The position numbers were made by a program, and so were the translations under genes. A stretch of DNA of 64,000 nt from Gemmatimonadota bacterium (GTDB taxonomy: Bacteria; Gemmatimonadota; Gemmatimonadetes; Palauibacterales; KS3-K002): positions 1,955,132-2,019,131 of the forward strand of contig CP070815.1 in NCBI GenBank assembly GCA_020344215.1, given 5' to 3'. The notes below the pieces were generated by a model, which saw nothing but the letters and a program-made list of their open reading frames with translations, made no database searches and was not told the DNA's origin. The first letter of the stretch is position 1, and each line of letters starts with the position of its first letter. Of the stretch, positions 53,295 to 64,000 are shown one piece after another.

Positions 53295-54698
53295 ATGGGC
53301 GGAACTGATACTCCGCAGACGTCGCTAGCGGTGTGCGATGAGCTGGTCGCGCGGGTCGACGGCCACCTCAGCGCCAGTGGCCTGCTCCCCCAGGCGGCGG
53401 CGGTCACCGTCGCCCTCTCCGGCGGGCTCGATTCCGTGACCCTCCTCGACCTCCTGCTGACCCTTAGGGAACGGTGGGACTGGACGGTCTCGGCAGCCCA
53501 TTTCGACCACCGCATGCGGGAGGAGAGTGCGGCGGAGGCGACGTGGGTGAAGGAGCTGTGCCGTCGCTGGGGGGTGCCGTGCCAGGTCGGGCGAGCCCCG
53601 ATCGTGCCGCGCGGCGAGGCAGAGGCGCGGGAACTGCGCTATGAGTTCCTCTTCGAGGCGCGCGCAGCGCTCGGCTCCCGCTTTCTGGCCACGGCCCACC
53701 AGGCCGACGATCAGGCGGAGACTGTCTTCTTCCGGCTCTGCAGGGGTAGCGGCTTGGCAGGGCTTGCCGGCATCCCGGCCCGTCGCGTGCCAGGCATCGT
53801 GCGGCCGCTACTTCCGTTCTGGCGCTCCGAGATCGAAGCGTATGCCCGCGCCGGGGGGCTGAGCTACCTGGAGGATCCCAGCAATCTGGACCTGAGGATC
53901 GCCCGCAACCGCATCCGCCACCGGCTGATCCCGGAACTCGAAGCGAAGGGTGCGCCGCACCTCCGGCGTGACTTGCATCGGCTGGCTGAGCTGGCCGGGC
54001 GAGGCGCTCATGTGGTCAGTCGAATCACGGAAAAGGCGGCCAAACAGCTGGTTCTGGAGGCCACGGAAGCCCGCATAGTAGTTGCACGTACGGGATTACT
54101 GGCCTATGATACAAATGCGCGGGCACACCTCTTGCGCACGCTCGTCGCGCGCGTGGGCCCGCGCCCGGGTCGGATCGGAACGCGCATCGCACTCAAGTTC
54201 ATTAGCACGAGCTCAAGCGGGCGTGCTGTCGATCTCGCCGGCGGCGTCGTGATTCGCCGTGAGTTCGATCGCGTGATCATCGAGCGACCTGCGGCAGAAG
54301 AGGTGGCTCCTGATGAGGGGCTGAGGATCGGCGAGCCTGGCGCCGGGCACGGGCTGGCCACGGTCGGCGGAGTCGGCTGGCGGGTGGATTGGGGTCTGGG
54401 CGCCTTGCCAGGTACGACGCCGAGTGAAGGGACCGCGCAGTTCCGCATCGCGGAGCTCGCTTTCCCGTTGACGGTCCGCAGCTGGAGACCAGGTGATCGT
54501 ATCCGGACGAAGGCTGGGAGACGGAAGCTGAAGCGAGTGTTCGCGGATCGGAAGATAGGGCGTTCGGCACGGGACGCGTACCCGCTGCTTGTGGATCGTA
54601 CCGGAGTGCTGTGGATCGTCGGCTTGGTTCGAGGAACGCCGGCGGTGGCGGCTGGCGAAGGTGAGGTGTTCGCGGTCCGGTTCCGGCGGACGGAATGA
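53295..54698 (+). CDS. tilS: tRNA(Ile)-lysidine synthase TilS
   Basis: A 467-residue ATP-dependent enzyme that turns C34 of tRNA-Ile(CAU) into lysidine. The PP-loop is ALSGGLDSVTLLDLL (residues ~38-52), followed by AAHFDHRMREESAAEATWVKELC and FLATAHQADDQAETVFFRLCRGSGLAGLAG. The C-terminal TilS_C domain shows VRSWRPGDRIRTKAGRRKLKRVF. Its stop overlaps the hpt start (ATGA). First gene of a long housekeeping operon. Confidence 0.95.
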   Translation: MGGTDTPQTSLAVCDELVARVDGHLSASGLLPQAAAVTVALSGGLDSVTLLDLLLTLRERWDWTVSAAHFDHRMREESAAEATWVKELCRRWGVPCQVGRAPIVPRGEAEARELRYEFLFEARAALGSRFLATAHQADDQAETVFFRLCRGSGLAGLAGIPARRVPGIVRPLLPFWRSEIEAYARAGGLSYLEDPSNLDLRIARNRIRHRLIPELEAKGAPHLRRDLHRLAELAGRGAHVVSRITEKAAKQLVLEATEARIVVARTGLLAYDTNARAHLLRTLVARVGPRPGRIGTRIALKFISTSSSGRAVDLAGGVVIRREFDRVIIERPAAEEVAPDEGLRIGEPGAGHGLATVGGVGWRVDWGLGALPGTTPSEGTAQFRIAELAFPLTVRSWRPGDRIRTKAGRRKLKRVFADRKIGRSARDAYPLLVDRTGVLWIVGLVRGTPAVAAGEGEVFAVRFRRTE

Positions 54699-55261
54699 GC
54701 GAAGTCGCTACGCGCTATCCCGGGCTGACACGGATCGTCTTCTCTGAGGAGGAGATCGCGGCGCGGGTCCGGGAACTCGGGCGCGAGATCGACGCGTCCT
54801 ACCCGCCCGATGAGGAGCTGCTGATGATCGGGCTGCTCAAGGGCGCGTTCGTCTTCCTGAGCGACTTGGCGCGCGCGGTGAAGCGAGCCTCGTTGACGGT
54901 CGATTTCTTGGTGGCCGCCTTGTACGGGGAGGGGATGGATCCCAGCCGTGAGGTGCGCCTATTATATGATATGGGGACGCCCATCGAGGGTCGTCATGTG
55001 CTGCTGGTGGAGGACATCGTCGACAGCGGCAAGACGCTGAATCGAATCGGCGATGAGTTGAAGCGCAGGGCACCTCGCTCGCTCGAGGTCTGCGCCCTTC
55101 TCCACAAGCGACTCGCTAGGGAGTTGCGATACGAGCCCCGCTGGGTCGGATTCGAGGCACCCCCCGACTGGCTTGTGGGCTATGGGTTGGACCTCGGGGA
55201 GCAGTACCGCCACCTCCCATTTGTCGCGGCGATCGACCCTGAGGACAAGAGAGGTTTCTAG
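54695..55261 (+). CDS. hpt: Hypoxanthine(-guanine) phosphoribosyltransferase
   Basis: A 188-residue purine-salvage enzyme. The PRPP-binding motif is HVLLVEDIVDSGKTL; YPPDEELLMIGLLKGAFVFLSDLAR and the C-terminal WVGFEAPPDWLVGYGLDLGEQYRHLPFVA are typical. The tilS-hpt-ftsH order is common in bacteria. It starts inside tilS (4-base overlap) and ends 2 bases before ftsH. Confidence 0.95.
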   Translation: MSEVATRYPGLTRIVFSEEEIAARVRELGREIDASYPPDEELLMIGLLKGAFVFLSDLARAVKRASLTVDFLVAALYGEGMDPSREVRLLYDMGTPIEGRHVLLVEDIVDSGKTLNRIGDELKRRAPRSLEVCALLHKRLARELRYEPRWVGFEAPPDWLVGYGLDLGEQYRHLPFVAAIDPEDKRGF

Positions 55262-55263
55262 AC

Positions 55264-57293
<2,030 letters not shown>

Positions 57294-57297
<4 letters not shown>

Positions 57298-58205
57298 GCG
57301 AGGAGCGGATGGCGGATAGCGAGTTCGCCATTCCTCGTGACACAGAGGTCGGCGGCGTCTGGCGCACCTCGCGCCGGACGCTCGGCCTCGAGAAGCCGGT
57401 GTTGATGGGCGTACTGAACATCACGCCGGATTCTTTTTCCGATGGCGGGCGCTTCTTCAGCCGGGACGCGGCGCTGCGGCGGCTGGAGGAGATGCAGGCC
57501 GAAGGCGCCGACATCGTGGATGTCGGCGGGGAGTCCACCCGACCGGGTTCTGCGCCGGTGAGCGATGAGGAGGAGCTCCGTCGGGTGATGCCGGTCATCG
57601 AAGCGGCGGCGCTACAGGTCGATGTGCCGGTCTCGATCGATACCACGAAGGCGAGCGTCGCCCGAGCGGCGCTCGCTGCCGGTGCGGAGATCGTCAATGA
57701 TATCTCGGGCCTCCGCTTCGATAGCGAGCTTGCCGAACTGGCTGCGGAGTCTGGTGCAGGCATGGTGTTGATGCATATCCGTGGGAAGCCGCGGACAATG
57801 CAGGAGAGGATCCACTACGACGATCTGCTGGGCGAGATCGTCGAGGGATTGCGTGAGTCGACGGAGCGGGCGCTGGCGCGAGGATGCCGGCGCGACCAGC
57901 TGGTGGTCGATCCCGGGATCGGCTTCGGCAAGACGGCCGAGCATAACCTCGTGATCATCAACGAGCTTGGCCGGGTGTGTGGCTTGGGGTTCCCCGTCAT
58001 GGTCGGGCCGTCGCGGAAGTCGTTCATCGGTAAGACGCTGGGACTCGAGGTCGAGGACCGACTCGAGGCGTCGATGGCGGCCTGTGTGGTCGCCTTGCTG
58101 CGCGGCGCGCGCATCTTCCGTGTCCATGACGTGGTCCAGGCACGGCGCGCCCTGGACATGGCCGAGGCGATAGTGAGAGGTTCGAGCGGTGCAGAGCCTG
58201 CTTGA
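57294..58205 (+). CDS. folP: Dihydropteroate synthase
   Basis: A 303-residue TIM-barrel folate enzyme, target of sulfonamides. Motifs: MGVLNITPDSFSDGGRFF, DIVDVGGESTRPGSAPVSDEEE, VSIDTTKASVARAAL, DPGIGFGKTAEHNL, GPSRKSFIG. The first ~30 residues are an extra N-terminal segment. It overlaps ftsH by 4 and cdaA by 17 bases. Confidence 0.95.
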
Positions 58206-59058
58206 GCGAATCAGCTTTCTGAGCCCGGGCTTCTGGGACCTGGTGCAGATCGTAGTAGTGGCGTACCTGTTCTACCGCCTGCTGCTGCTCTGGGCCGGCA
58301 CGCGCGCCATCCAAATGCTGCTCGGCCTCATCGTGCTGTTCGCAGTCTACGCCCTTGCCGAGATTCTCCAGCTCGAGCTGATCCGCTATCTGCTGCAGGC
58401 CGTCTTCATCTATGGTCCGCTCGCCGCCATCGTCATCTTCCAGCCGGAGCTACGCAGCGCGCTGAGCAGGCTGGGTCAGAGCCGGTTCTGGCGCTACCTG
58501 TCGCGGCCGCAGGCCAGCTCGGAGGTCATCCAGGTGGTGGCTAACGCCGCGGAGGTCCTGTCGCGGAAGCGAATCGGAGCGATCATCGCGGTAGAACGAG
58601 AGGTGGGGCTCGACGAATACGCCCGGAGGGGCTCGCCCATCCACGCGCCGGTGAACGCCGAGATCCTGGAAGCCATCTTCACTCGCTACGGGCCCCTGCA
58701 CGACGGTGCGGTGATCATTCGGGGCCAGGCCATCCTCGCCGCCCGCTGCATCCTCCCGCTCACCCAGTTCCCGGTCACCGACCGCAGCCTCGGCACCCGC
58801 CATCGCGCCGCCATAGGGCTCTCGGAGGAGACCGACGCCGTTGTGATCGTCGTCTCCGAGGAGTCGGGAGCCATCTCGCTGGCCCAGCGCGGACGACTGG
58901 AGCGCAACGTGGCGGGCGAGCGGCTGCGGGAGGCGCTGGGGGCGAAGCCGGCGGGCCGAGCCCAGCTGGCCCCCGCGCAGGCCGGGACCGCCAGCCAGCC
59001 GGGGCAGCCCGGGACGGGGGAGCTCAGTCTCGTTGACAGAAGCTCCCAGGGAGCGTAG
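58189..59058 (+). CDS. cdaA: Membrane diadenylate cyclase CdaA
   Basis: A 289-residue enzyme making c-di-AMP from two ATP. Three N-terminal membrane helices (about 15-90: LVQIVVVAYLFYRLLLLW, MLLGLIVLFAVYALAEILQL, QAVFIYGPLAAIVIFQP). The DAC domain has IGAIIAVEREVGLDEY, GPLHDGAVII (DGA motif) and LGTRHRAAIGLSEETDAVVIVVSEESG (RHR motif). The C-terminal ~45 residues are Ala/Pro/Gly-rich. GTG start within folP. The usual regulator gene cdaR is not adjacent. Confidence 0.94.
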   Translation: MQSLLERISFLSPGFWDLVQIVVVAYLFYRLLLLWAGTRAIQMLLGLIVLFAVYALAEILQLELIRYLLQAVFIYGPLAAIVIFQPELRSALSRLGQSRFWRYLSRPQASSEVIQVVANAAEVLSRKRIGAIIAVEREVGLDEYARRGSPIHAPVNAEILEAIFTRYGPLHDGAVIIRGQAILAARCILPLTQFPVTDRSLGTRHRAAIGLSEETDAVVIVVSEESGAISLAQRGRLERNVAGERLREALGAKPAGRAQLAPAQAGTASQPGQPGTGELSLVDRSSQGA

Positions 59059-59088
59059 TCTTTCTACCCGTAGATTCAATCACCTACA

Positions 59089-59838
59089 GTGGGAGTCCTA
59101 GGACCGGCAACAGCGAGGTTCGCTTTGCAATCCGAAGCCCAATATGCTCTCCTGGAGCTGTTTAGGGACGGCGGCTTCATGATGTACTTCCTGGTGCTGG
59201 CTTCGTTGCTGGCGCTGGGCGTCATCATCGCCAAGGCCTATATCCTCTTCGTCGCTCACCGGGACAGTCGGAGGCTGCTGGAACAGGTCTCCGCCGGGCA
59301 TAGAGGTCTGGACGGCACTATCGAGGTGGCCGAGGAGACCCAGGGACCCGTCGCGGCTATCCTCGCCTCGGGGCTTCGCCGTGTGCGGGGACGCGGCCAC
59401 AGCGACGCGGACATCGAGAAGGCAGTCTCGACGACGGGCGCCATCGAGCTCGGCTTCCTCGAGCGTGGCCTGGTGGTCCTGGCGACCGTCGCCAACGTGG
59501 CGCCGATGATGGGCTTCCTCGGAACGGTGGTGGGCATGATCGCGGCGTTCGGCGCCGTGGCCGAGGCGGGCCAGATCGAGGCCTCGCTGGTCGCCGGCGG
59601 TATCAAGGTGGCTCTGATCACCACCGCAACGGGTCTGACGATCGCGATCCCGGTGAACATCGCCTACAACTTCTTCGTGACCCGGATCGACCGGCTGATC
59701 ATCGACATGGAGCAAGGCGCGGAGGTGGTGATGGACATGACGCCGGCTCTGCGGGCGGCGGCCTCGGCGTACGGCTCGATAGACCCGAAAGACCCGCGCC
59801 TTCATCGCGAAGGCCCCCCGGGTGGGAAAGTTGGGTGA
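59089..59838 (+). CDS. ExbB/TolQ-type proton-channel subunit
   Basis: A 249-residue inner-membrane protein with three helices. Family marks are GGFMMYFLVLASLLALGVIIAKAYILF, LERGLVVLATVANVAPMMGFLGTVVGMIAAF and GIKVALITTATGLTIAIPVNIAYNFF. With the two ExbD-like genes and TonB downstream it should form the energising complex for outer-membrane uptake. GTG at 59089 is the only frame start; an internal start is possible. It begins 30 bases after cdaA. Confidence 0.93.
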   Translation: MGVLGPATARFALQSEAQYALLELFRDGGFMMYFLVLASLLALGVIIAKAYILFVAHRDSRRLLEQVSAGHRGLDGTIEVAEETQGPVAAILASGLRRVRGRGHSDADIEKAVSTTGAIELGFLERGLVVLATVANVAPMMGFLGTVVGMIAAFGAVAEAGQIEASLVAGGIKVALITTATGLTIAIPVNIAYNFFVTRIDRLIIDMEQGAEVVMDMTPALRAAASAYGSIDPKDPRLHREGPPGGKVG

Positions 59839-60269
59839 GTGACATGGCTCTACTGAACAGGAAAAGCAAGGTAAGCGACGAGATCCCCACCGCCTCGATG
59901 GCGGATATCGCCTTCTTGCTCCTCATCTTCTTCTTGACCACTACGGTGTTCGAGGAAGAGAAGGGTCTGCCCATTGTGTTGCCCGAAGCGTCGGCGATCG
60001 AGCAGGCGGTGTCGCAGAAAAACATCATACACTTCCTGGTGCAGCAGGATGGAGCGGTGGTGATCCGCCGCGGTGAAAGCCAGGCCGAGCAGGTGGTCGC
60101 CTACAGCGAGATCGAGGGGATCATGCGGCAGGAGATCGCCAACAACCCCAGCATCATCGCGGCCGTGAAGACTGACCCGGACTCGCCGTACCGGCACATG
60201 ATCAACGTCCTCGATGAGCTGCAGAAGGCGAACGCTGAACGCATCTCGCTGCAGCTGTGGGAGAGGTAA
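59835..60269 (+). CDS. ExbD/TolR-type subunit, first copy
   Basis: A 144-residue protein with one N-terminal helix: SDEIPTASMADIAFLLLIFFLTTTVFEEEKG; the conserved membrane Asp is in SMADIAF. The periplasmic domain ends MINVLDELQKANAERISLQLWER. GTG at 59835 overlaps the ExbB stop (GTGA); ATG at 59844 is an alternative. Confidence 0.93.
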   Translation: MSDMALLNRKSKVSDEIPTASMADIAFLLLIFFLTTTVFEEEKGLPIVLPEASAIEQAVSQKNIIHFLVQQDGAVVIRRGESQAEQVVAYSEIEGIMRQEIANNPSIIAAVKTDPDSPYRHMINVLDELQKANAERISLQLWER

Positions 60270-60274
60270 CGACG

Positions 60275-60724
60275 ATGGCGAAGAAGCGCGGCGGATTCGA
60301 GAAGAAATCGAAGGCGGCGAGCGAGATCCCCACCGCCTCGATGGCGGATATCGCTTTCCTGCTCCTCATCTTCTTTATGGTATCAACGACGTTCAGGCGC
60401 GAGCAGCCGCGTCACCTGTCATTCCCCAGGGCGCAGGCAACCCAGAAGATCGATGAGAGGCGAAGGAACATCTTGCACGTCTGGATCGAACCCAGCGGTG
60501 ACGTGTATATTAATGATGCTAGGATACCGATGGAGCAGGTAGGCGAGGTAGTACTGCCACTCTACCGGGAGAGCGATCGGAGGCTACTCGTATCGCTCCG
60601 AGGCGACAGGGATGTCCCATACCGCTTCATCAACTCCGTCACCGAAGAACTACGTTCGGCCAATGCCGTGCGCGTGTTCTTCCATACGGACCTCGAGAGT
60701 CGATTGACCCGCGAGAGGAGGTAG
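60275..60724 (+). CDS. ExbD/TolR-type subunit, second copy
   Basis: A 149-residue paralogue of the preceding gene: SEIPTASMADIAFLLLIFFMVSTTFRRE, again with the membrane Asp, and a periplasmic part ending PYRFINSVTEELRSANAVRVFFHTD. ATG at 60275 has GGGAGAGG 9 bases upstream. Paired ExbD genes are usual in Bacteroidota-like and related systems and may form a heteromeric plug. Confidence 0.93.
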   Translation: MAKKRGGFEKKSKAASEIPTASMADIAFLLLIFFMVSTTFRREQPRHLSFPRAQATQKIDERRRNILHVWIEPSGDVYINDARIPMEQVGEVVLPLYRESDRRLLVSLRGDRDVPYRFINSVTEELRSANAVRVFFHTDLESRLTRERR

Positions 60725-60731
60725 CGCGGCC

Positions 60732-61415
60732 ATGGCAATCGAGACGAGTGCGGGCGAAAAGCACGTCTATCAGGAGACCGCGAACGACCGGTTCAAGAAG
60801 TCGTCGAACCAGTGGTTCTTCGGCAGCATCATGCTGGCTACGGTGCTCCACTTCGGGCTCTTCCAGTTCTTCCCCGAGCTGACGGCGTCCGACGTGAGCT
60901 TCGGGGTCAACGAGTTCGAGGCGATCGAGTTGCCGCCGGAAGTGGAGATCCCGCCGCCTCCGGAGCAGATCACGCGACCTGCTGTGCCGGTAGTCGCCGC
61001 TACCGAGCTGGAAGAGGACATCACGATCGCGCCGACGACCTTCGAGGAGAACCCTGTCGAGAACCTACCGCCGCCGCCCGCCGACGCGAGCCGTCTGGGT
61101 GACCGGCCGGTCTTCACCCCCTACACGGTGAAACCGGAGATCAAGAACCGCCAGCGGGCAGCAGCAATCATCCTTCGGAACTACCCGAAGATGCTGCAGG
61201 ATGCCGGCGTCCAGGGCACGGTGCACCTCTGGGTGTTCATCGACACGGAGGGCCGCGTCCAGAACGCCCAGGTGCAGAGAGGCTCGGGCAACTCGCAACT
61301 TGACGAGGCTGCCCTTAAGTCGGTTCACGAGTTCGAGTTCACACCGGCGCTCAACATGGACAAGAGGGTGCCGGTGTGGGTGGCGTTCCCGATTAGGTTC
61401 GAAGTGCTGCAGTAG
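60732..61415 (+). CDS. tonB: TonB energy transducer
   Basis: A 227-residue TonB. An N-terminal cytoplasmic stretch leads to the helix WFFGSIMLATVLHFGLFQFFP, a proline/glutamate-rich spacer (PPEVEIPPPPEQITRP, PPPPADASRLGD) and the C-terminal domain AAAIILRNYPKMLQDAGVQGTVHLWVFIDTEGRVQNAQV with YP and GTV marks, ending FTPALNMDKRVPVWVAFPIRFEV. GAGAGGAGG precedes the ATG. A strong terminator follows. Confidence 0.94.
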   Translation: MAIETSAGEKHVYQETANDRFKKSSNQWFFGSIMLATVLHFGLFQFFPELTASDVSFGVNEFEAIELPPEVEIPPPPEQITRPAVPVVAATELEEDITIAPTTFEENPVENLPPPPADASRLGDRPVFTPYTVKPEIKNRQRAAAIILRNYPKMLQDAGVQGTVHLWVFIDTEGRVQNAQVQRGSGNSQLDEAALKSVHEFEFTPALNMDKRVPVWVAFPIRFEVLQ

Positions 61416-61437
61416 CGCTCGGTTCGGCGCGCTAGCG

Positions 61438-61474
61438 AGCCCGGCATCGCGACGGCGGTGCCGGGCTTTTTGTC
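61438..61474 (+). terminator. Intrinsic terminator after tonB
   Basis: 9-base perfect stem AGCCCGGCA (61438-61446) and TGCCGGGCT (61459-61467) with TTTTTGTC behind it. A textbook rho-independent site ending the tilS-tonB operon. Confidence 0.88.
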
Positions 61475-61512
61475 TTGATTCGGGTTGGCAGGGGGGGTAA
61501 GTTTGCTTGATT

Positions 61513-62214
61513 ATGTATCTTGAGCGGCTTGAACGCGCACTGCCCGACGTACAGCGGCGGATCGAGCGGGCGTGCGAACGCGCCGGTCGCTCTGATGACG
61601 AGTCGGTCACCGTCGTCGCCGTGACCAAGGGCCACCCAGTCGAAGCTACCCTCGCGGCGCGGGAAGCGGGCTTACAGGTGATCGGCGAGAGCCGCGTGCA
61701 GGAGGCGCGCGCGAAGTGGGAGGCGACAGGCGATCTCGGCCTGAGCTGGCACTTGGTCGGTCATCTCCAGCGCAACAAGGTACAGCGGGCGCTCCAGATG
61801 TTCGAGCTCATCCACTCTGTCGACTCACTTCGCCTCGCAGCGGCTATCGACCAGGAGGCAGCACGGCTCGGTCGCTCGGTCTCGATCCTCGTTCAGGTCA
61901 ACGCGTCCAGTGAGGAGTCCAAGTTCGGGTTCACAGTCGATGACGCGTTCGACCCGATTCGTGACATCTGCGACCTGGTGCACGTCAGGGTCAGGGGTCT
62001 CATGACTATGGCGCCGTTCGTGGACGACCGGAGCGTGTTGCGTGAGACCTTCCGCCGCACTTGCGTGCTCTTTGAACGGTGTCGAGATGAGCTCAGGAGA
62101 TTCGACGCCGCGCACCTGTCGATGGGGATGACCAATGACTTCGAGATCGCGGTTGAAGAGGGCAGCACCATGGTCCGGCTGGGCACCGTGCTGTTTGGGG
62201 AGCGGTTACGATGA
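61513..62214 (+). CDS. yggS: YggS-type PLP homeostasis protein
   Basis: A 233-residue single-domain PLP-binding protein. PLP lysine in VTVVAVTKGHPVEA; GESRVQEARAKWE, WHLVGHLQRNKVQRAL, VNASSEESKFGF and LSMGMTNDFEIAVEEGSTMVRLG are the family blocks. It buffers pyridoxal phosphate and affects amino-acid balance. ATG at 61513 is used, with a TTG at 61507 in frame. Its end overlaps divIVA (ATGA), a pairing common near cell-division genes. Confidence 0.94.
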   Translation: MYLERLERALPDVQRRIERACERAGRSDDESVTVVAVTKGHPVEATLAAREAGLQVIGESRVQEARAKWEATGDLGLSWHLVGHLQRNKVQRALQMFELIHSVDSLRLAAAIDQEAARLGRSVSILVQVNASSEESKFGFTVDDAFDPIRDICDLVHVRVRGLMTMAPFVDDRSVLRETFRRTCVLFERCRDELRRFDAAHLSMGMTNDFEIAVEEGSTMVRLGTVLFGERLR

Positions 62215-62858
62215 TTGACCTAACACCACTCGACGTGCGCAAGAAGAAGGGCGACTTTCGGCGCGCTGTCAGAGGATACGATACCGAGCTGGTCGACGAT
62301 TTCCTCGATATGGTCGCCGAGCGCCTCGAGGAACTCGTCAAGCAGAACGTCGCCTTGTCCGAGCGGGCAGAGCATCTGCAGGAGCAGGTGGCTTCGTACC
62401 GGGAGCGTGAAAAGGCGCTCAACGAGGCGCTCGTCACCGCGCAGCAGCTTCGCTCCGAGGCGCAGGCGCAGGCCGATCGCGAAGCCGAGCTGATGCGCCG
62501 CGAGGCGCAAGGGCAGGCGGAGCGCATCATCGACGAAGGGCAGCGGTCGTACCGGGAAATCGCCCGCGAGATCGATGCCGTCCAGACTCGGAGACGTCAG
62601 TTCGTCCGGGCCTTCCGCACCCTTCTCGAGCGCTATCTCTCGGAGCTCGAGGTCGAAGAGGTGCGGCTGAGCGAGTCAGCGGCCGAGGCACCGGTCGAGC
62701 CACGCAGCGTGGCCAGCCCACAAGCGTCGAGCACTCAGGCGCCCGCCGAGGCTGAGACCGCTGAAGAGCCGGCGGAAACCGCCGGGCCGGCGCCGCCTGC
62801 CGAGGGTGAATGGCTATCCTCGCTCGTGACGGACAGCGACAAAGAGGAACAGACTTGA
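62211..62858 (+). CDS. divIVA: DivIVA-domain protein
   Basis: A 215-residue coiled-coil polarity/septum protein. LTPLDVRKKKGDFRRAVRGYDTELVDDFLDMVAERLEEL is the DivIVA membrane-targeting and dimer segment; a long coiled coil follows to residue ~150 (LSERAEHLQEQVASYREREKAL). The C-terminal third is Ala/Pro/Glu-rich and disordered. It overlaps yggS by 4 bases and the PNP gene by 1. Confidence 0.92.
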   Translation: MIDLTPLDVRKKKGDFRRAVRGYDTELVDDFLDMVAERLEELVKQNVALSERAEHLQEQVASYREREKALNEALVTAQQLRSEAQAQADREAELMRREAQGQAERIIDEGQRSYREIAREIDAVQTRRRQFVRAFRTLLERYLSELEVEEVRLSESAAEAPVEPRSVASPQASSTQAPAEAETAEEPAETAGPAPPAEGEWLSSLVTDSDKEEQT

Positions 62859-63697
62859 TGGACCGTCCAAGCGCCCGCGACCTGCTGGGACGGGTCCGTG
62901 CTGCCTCCCAGCTCATCCGAGGTCGAACGAGCATCGAGCCGCGGGTGGCGATCATTCTGGGGACGGGCCTGGGTGCGCTGGCGGAGGAGATCGAAACGGA
63001 GACGACCATCCCCTACGGGGAGATCCCCGATTTCCCCGTCTCGACCGTCGAGAGCCACAGCGGCCGGCTACTTCTGGGCCAGCTGTCCGGGCAACAGGTG
63101 GTCGCCATGCAGGGCCGGTTCCACCGCTATGAGGGGTACACGTTGCAACAGGTGGCGTTTCCCGTTCGTGTGATGCGCGACCTGGGCGCGCAGGTTCTCG
63201 TCGTGTCGAACGCCTGTGGCGGGATGAACCCGATGTGGGACCTCGGGGACCTTATGCTGATCGCCGACCACATCAACCTGCTGGGCGACAACCCCCTCAT
63301 CGGGCCGAACCCGGACGAGCTGGGTCCGCGGTTTCCCGACATGTCGGAACCTTATGATCTGGGCCTGCAACGCCTGGCGCTCGACGTGGCGCGGGACGAG
63401 AAGATCACGCTGCGGCGCGGCGTTTACGTCGCGGTCTCCGGGCCGAACCTGGAGACGCGTGCCGAATACCGTTTCCTGCGTCGGATAGGCGCCGACGTCG
63501 TTGGGATGTCCACGGTGCCGGAGGTGATCGTCGCCCTGCACGGCGGGATGAGAGTACTGGGCATCTCGATCATCACCGACAGCTGCCTACCGGATGCCCT
63601 CAAGCCGGCCAGCGTCGAGGAGATCATCAAGGTCGCCGGCGAGGCGGAACCCAGACTGACTCTGTTGATCAAGAACGTCGTGGCCCGTCTGGACTGA
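62858..63697 (+). CDS. Purine-nucleoside phosphorylase
   Basis: A 279-residue trimeric-type PNP that splits purine nucleosides with phosphate. Motifs: VAIILGTGLGALAEEI, FPVSTVESHSGRLLLG (phosphate), MQGRFHRYEGY, VSNACGGMNPMWDLGDLMLIADHINL, VYVAVSGPNLETRAEYRFLRRIGADVVGMSTVPEVIVA. ATG at 62858 shares a base with the divIVA stop (TGATG). With hpt it completes a purine-salvage route. Confidence 0.95.
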   Translation: MDRPSARDLLGRVRAASQLIRGRTSIEPRVAIILGTGLGALAEEIETETTIPYGEIPDFPVSTVESHSGRLLLGQLSGQQVVAMQGRFHRYEGYTLQQVAFPVRVMRDLGAQVLVVSNACGGMNPMWDLGDLMLIADHINLLGDNPLIGPNPDELGPRFPDMSEPYDLGLQRLALDVARDEKITLRRGVYVAVSGPNLETRAEYRFLRRIGADVVGMSTVPEVIVALHGGMRVLGISIITDSCLPDALKPASVEEIIKVAGEAEPRLTLLIKNVVARLD

Positions 63698-63706
63698 CCC
63701 ATCAAT

Positions 63707-64000
63707 ATGAGCGAGAAGCGCTACCGCGAGATTCCCGAGAACCCAACCGAGCTCGAGGAGGACGTCCTGAAGACCTGGGAAGGCGAGGACACCTACGGGC
63801 GTACGCTCGAGCGCACCAAAGACGGCGAGCCGTTCGTCTTCTACGAAGGGCCGCCGACGGCGAACGGTCGTCCCGGCATCCACCACGTCATCTCACGGAC
63901 GCTCAAGGACACCTTCTGCCGCTATAAGGCGATGCAAGGACGCTCCGTCACCCGCATCGCTGGCTGGGACACACACGGCCTTCCGGTGGAGGTTGAGGCG
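63707..64000 (+). CDS. ileS: Isoleucyl-tRNA synthetase, N-terminal part (runs off window)
   Basis: The first 98 codons of a class I synthetase. REIPENPTELEEDVLKTWEG and FVFYEGPPTANGRPGIHHV, with the HIGH-type motif in PGIHH, then RTLKDTFCRYKAMQG and GWDTHGLPVEVEA. This form of the N-terminus is that of the IleS2/eukaryote-like type. The gene continues beyond base 64000. It starts 9 bases after the PNP gene. Confidence 0.93.
   Translation, partial: MSEKRYREIPENPTELEEDVLKTWEGEDTYGRTLERTKDGEPFVFYEGPPTANGRPGIHHVISRTLKDTFCRYKAMQGRSVTRIAGWDTHGLPVEVEA

Overview
The window is 64 kb of high-GC bacterial chromosome. Gene content and order suggest a Gemmatimonadota member or close relative. The clues are an ADOP/MacB-type permease remnant, a transmembrane Ser/Thr kinase, PafA-like and VPS10-like secreted enzymes, a DUF2339 giant membrane protein, and the core run tilS-hpt-ftsH-folP-cdaA-exbB-exbD-exbD-tonB-yggS-divIVA-PNP-ileS. 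The phylum is an inference: the window has no rRNA and no taxonomic marker I could align. I saw no tRNA, CRISPR array or insertion sequence.

Layout. 0-3.2 kb holds a MarR regulator and a minus-strand ECF sigma / anti-sigma / Spy-like sensor / lipoprotein operon, with a second, paralogous lipoprotein just upstream. 3.5-10.2 kb has a short Rho, a broken outer-membrane-protein gene, a small beta-barrel gene that overlaps a secreted phosphodiesterase on the other strand, a collapsed DUF4440 gene and a 5'-truncated ABC permease. 10.4-17.8 kb is accessory and eroded. It has two DNA-ligase C-terminal tails either side of a Ser/Thr kinase, a ribbon-helix-helix plus aspartic protease pair, an unknown membrane protein, a T5orf172-type GIY-YIG protein, a propeller remnant, YbhB, DinB, a possible small RNA and an S4 protein. 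18-23.5 kb is a complete RND efflux operon. 23.9-37.8 kb has a truncated esterase, a LytS/LytTR two-component pair, an NmrA protein, sodA with a Fur-box-like palindrome, small enzymes, hisA with a leader hairpin, a FetAB-type transporter and hutH.

37.9-52.5 kb carries DUF2339 and a type IV prepilin cluster (FimT, PilV, PilW and two tandem PilX-like proteins). It also has a receiver-GAF-GGDEF protein and two further major-pilin-like genes, with a quinone oxidoreductase, a barrel protein, YqeC and a BNR propeller between them. No pilus motor or secretin gene is present. Two good sigma-54 (-24/-12) promoter matches precede the prepilin cluster and one pilin, which suggests PilR/RpoN-type control. 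53-64 kb is the conserved housekeeping block: rpsU, then tRNA modification, purine salvage, FtsH, folate and c-di-AMP synthesis, a TonB energising complex, YggS, DivIVA, PNP and the start of ileS, which runs off the right edge.

Main points for a second look: the paired sigma-54 pilus promoters; the tandem solenoid-like PilX proteins; a cluster of at least six gene remnants; the heptamer inverted repeat between NmrA and sodA; and the RHH/protease/membrane-protein cassette with its AT-rich divergent promoter.
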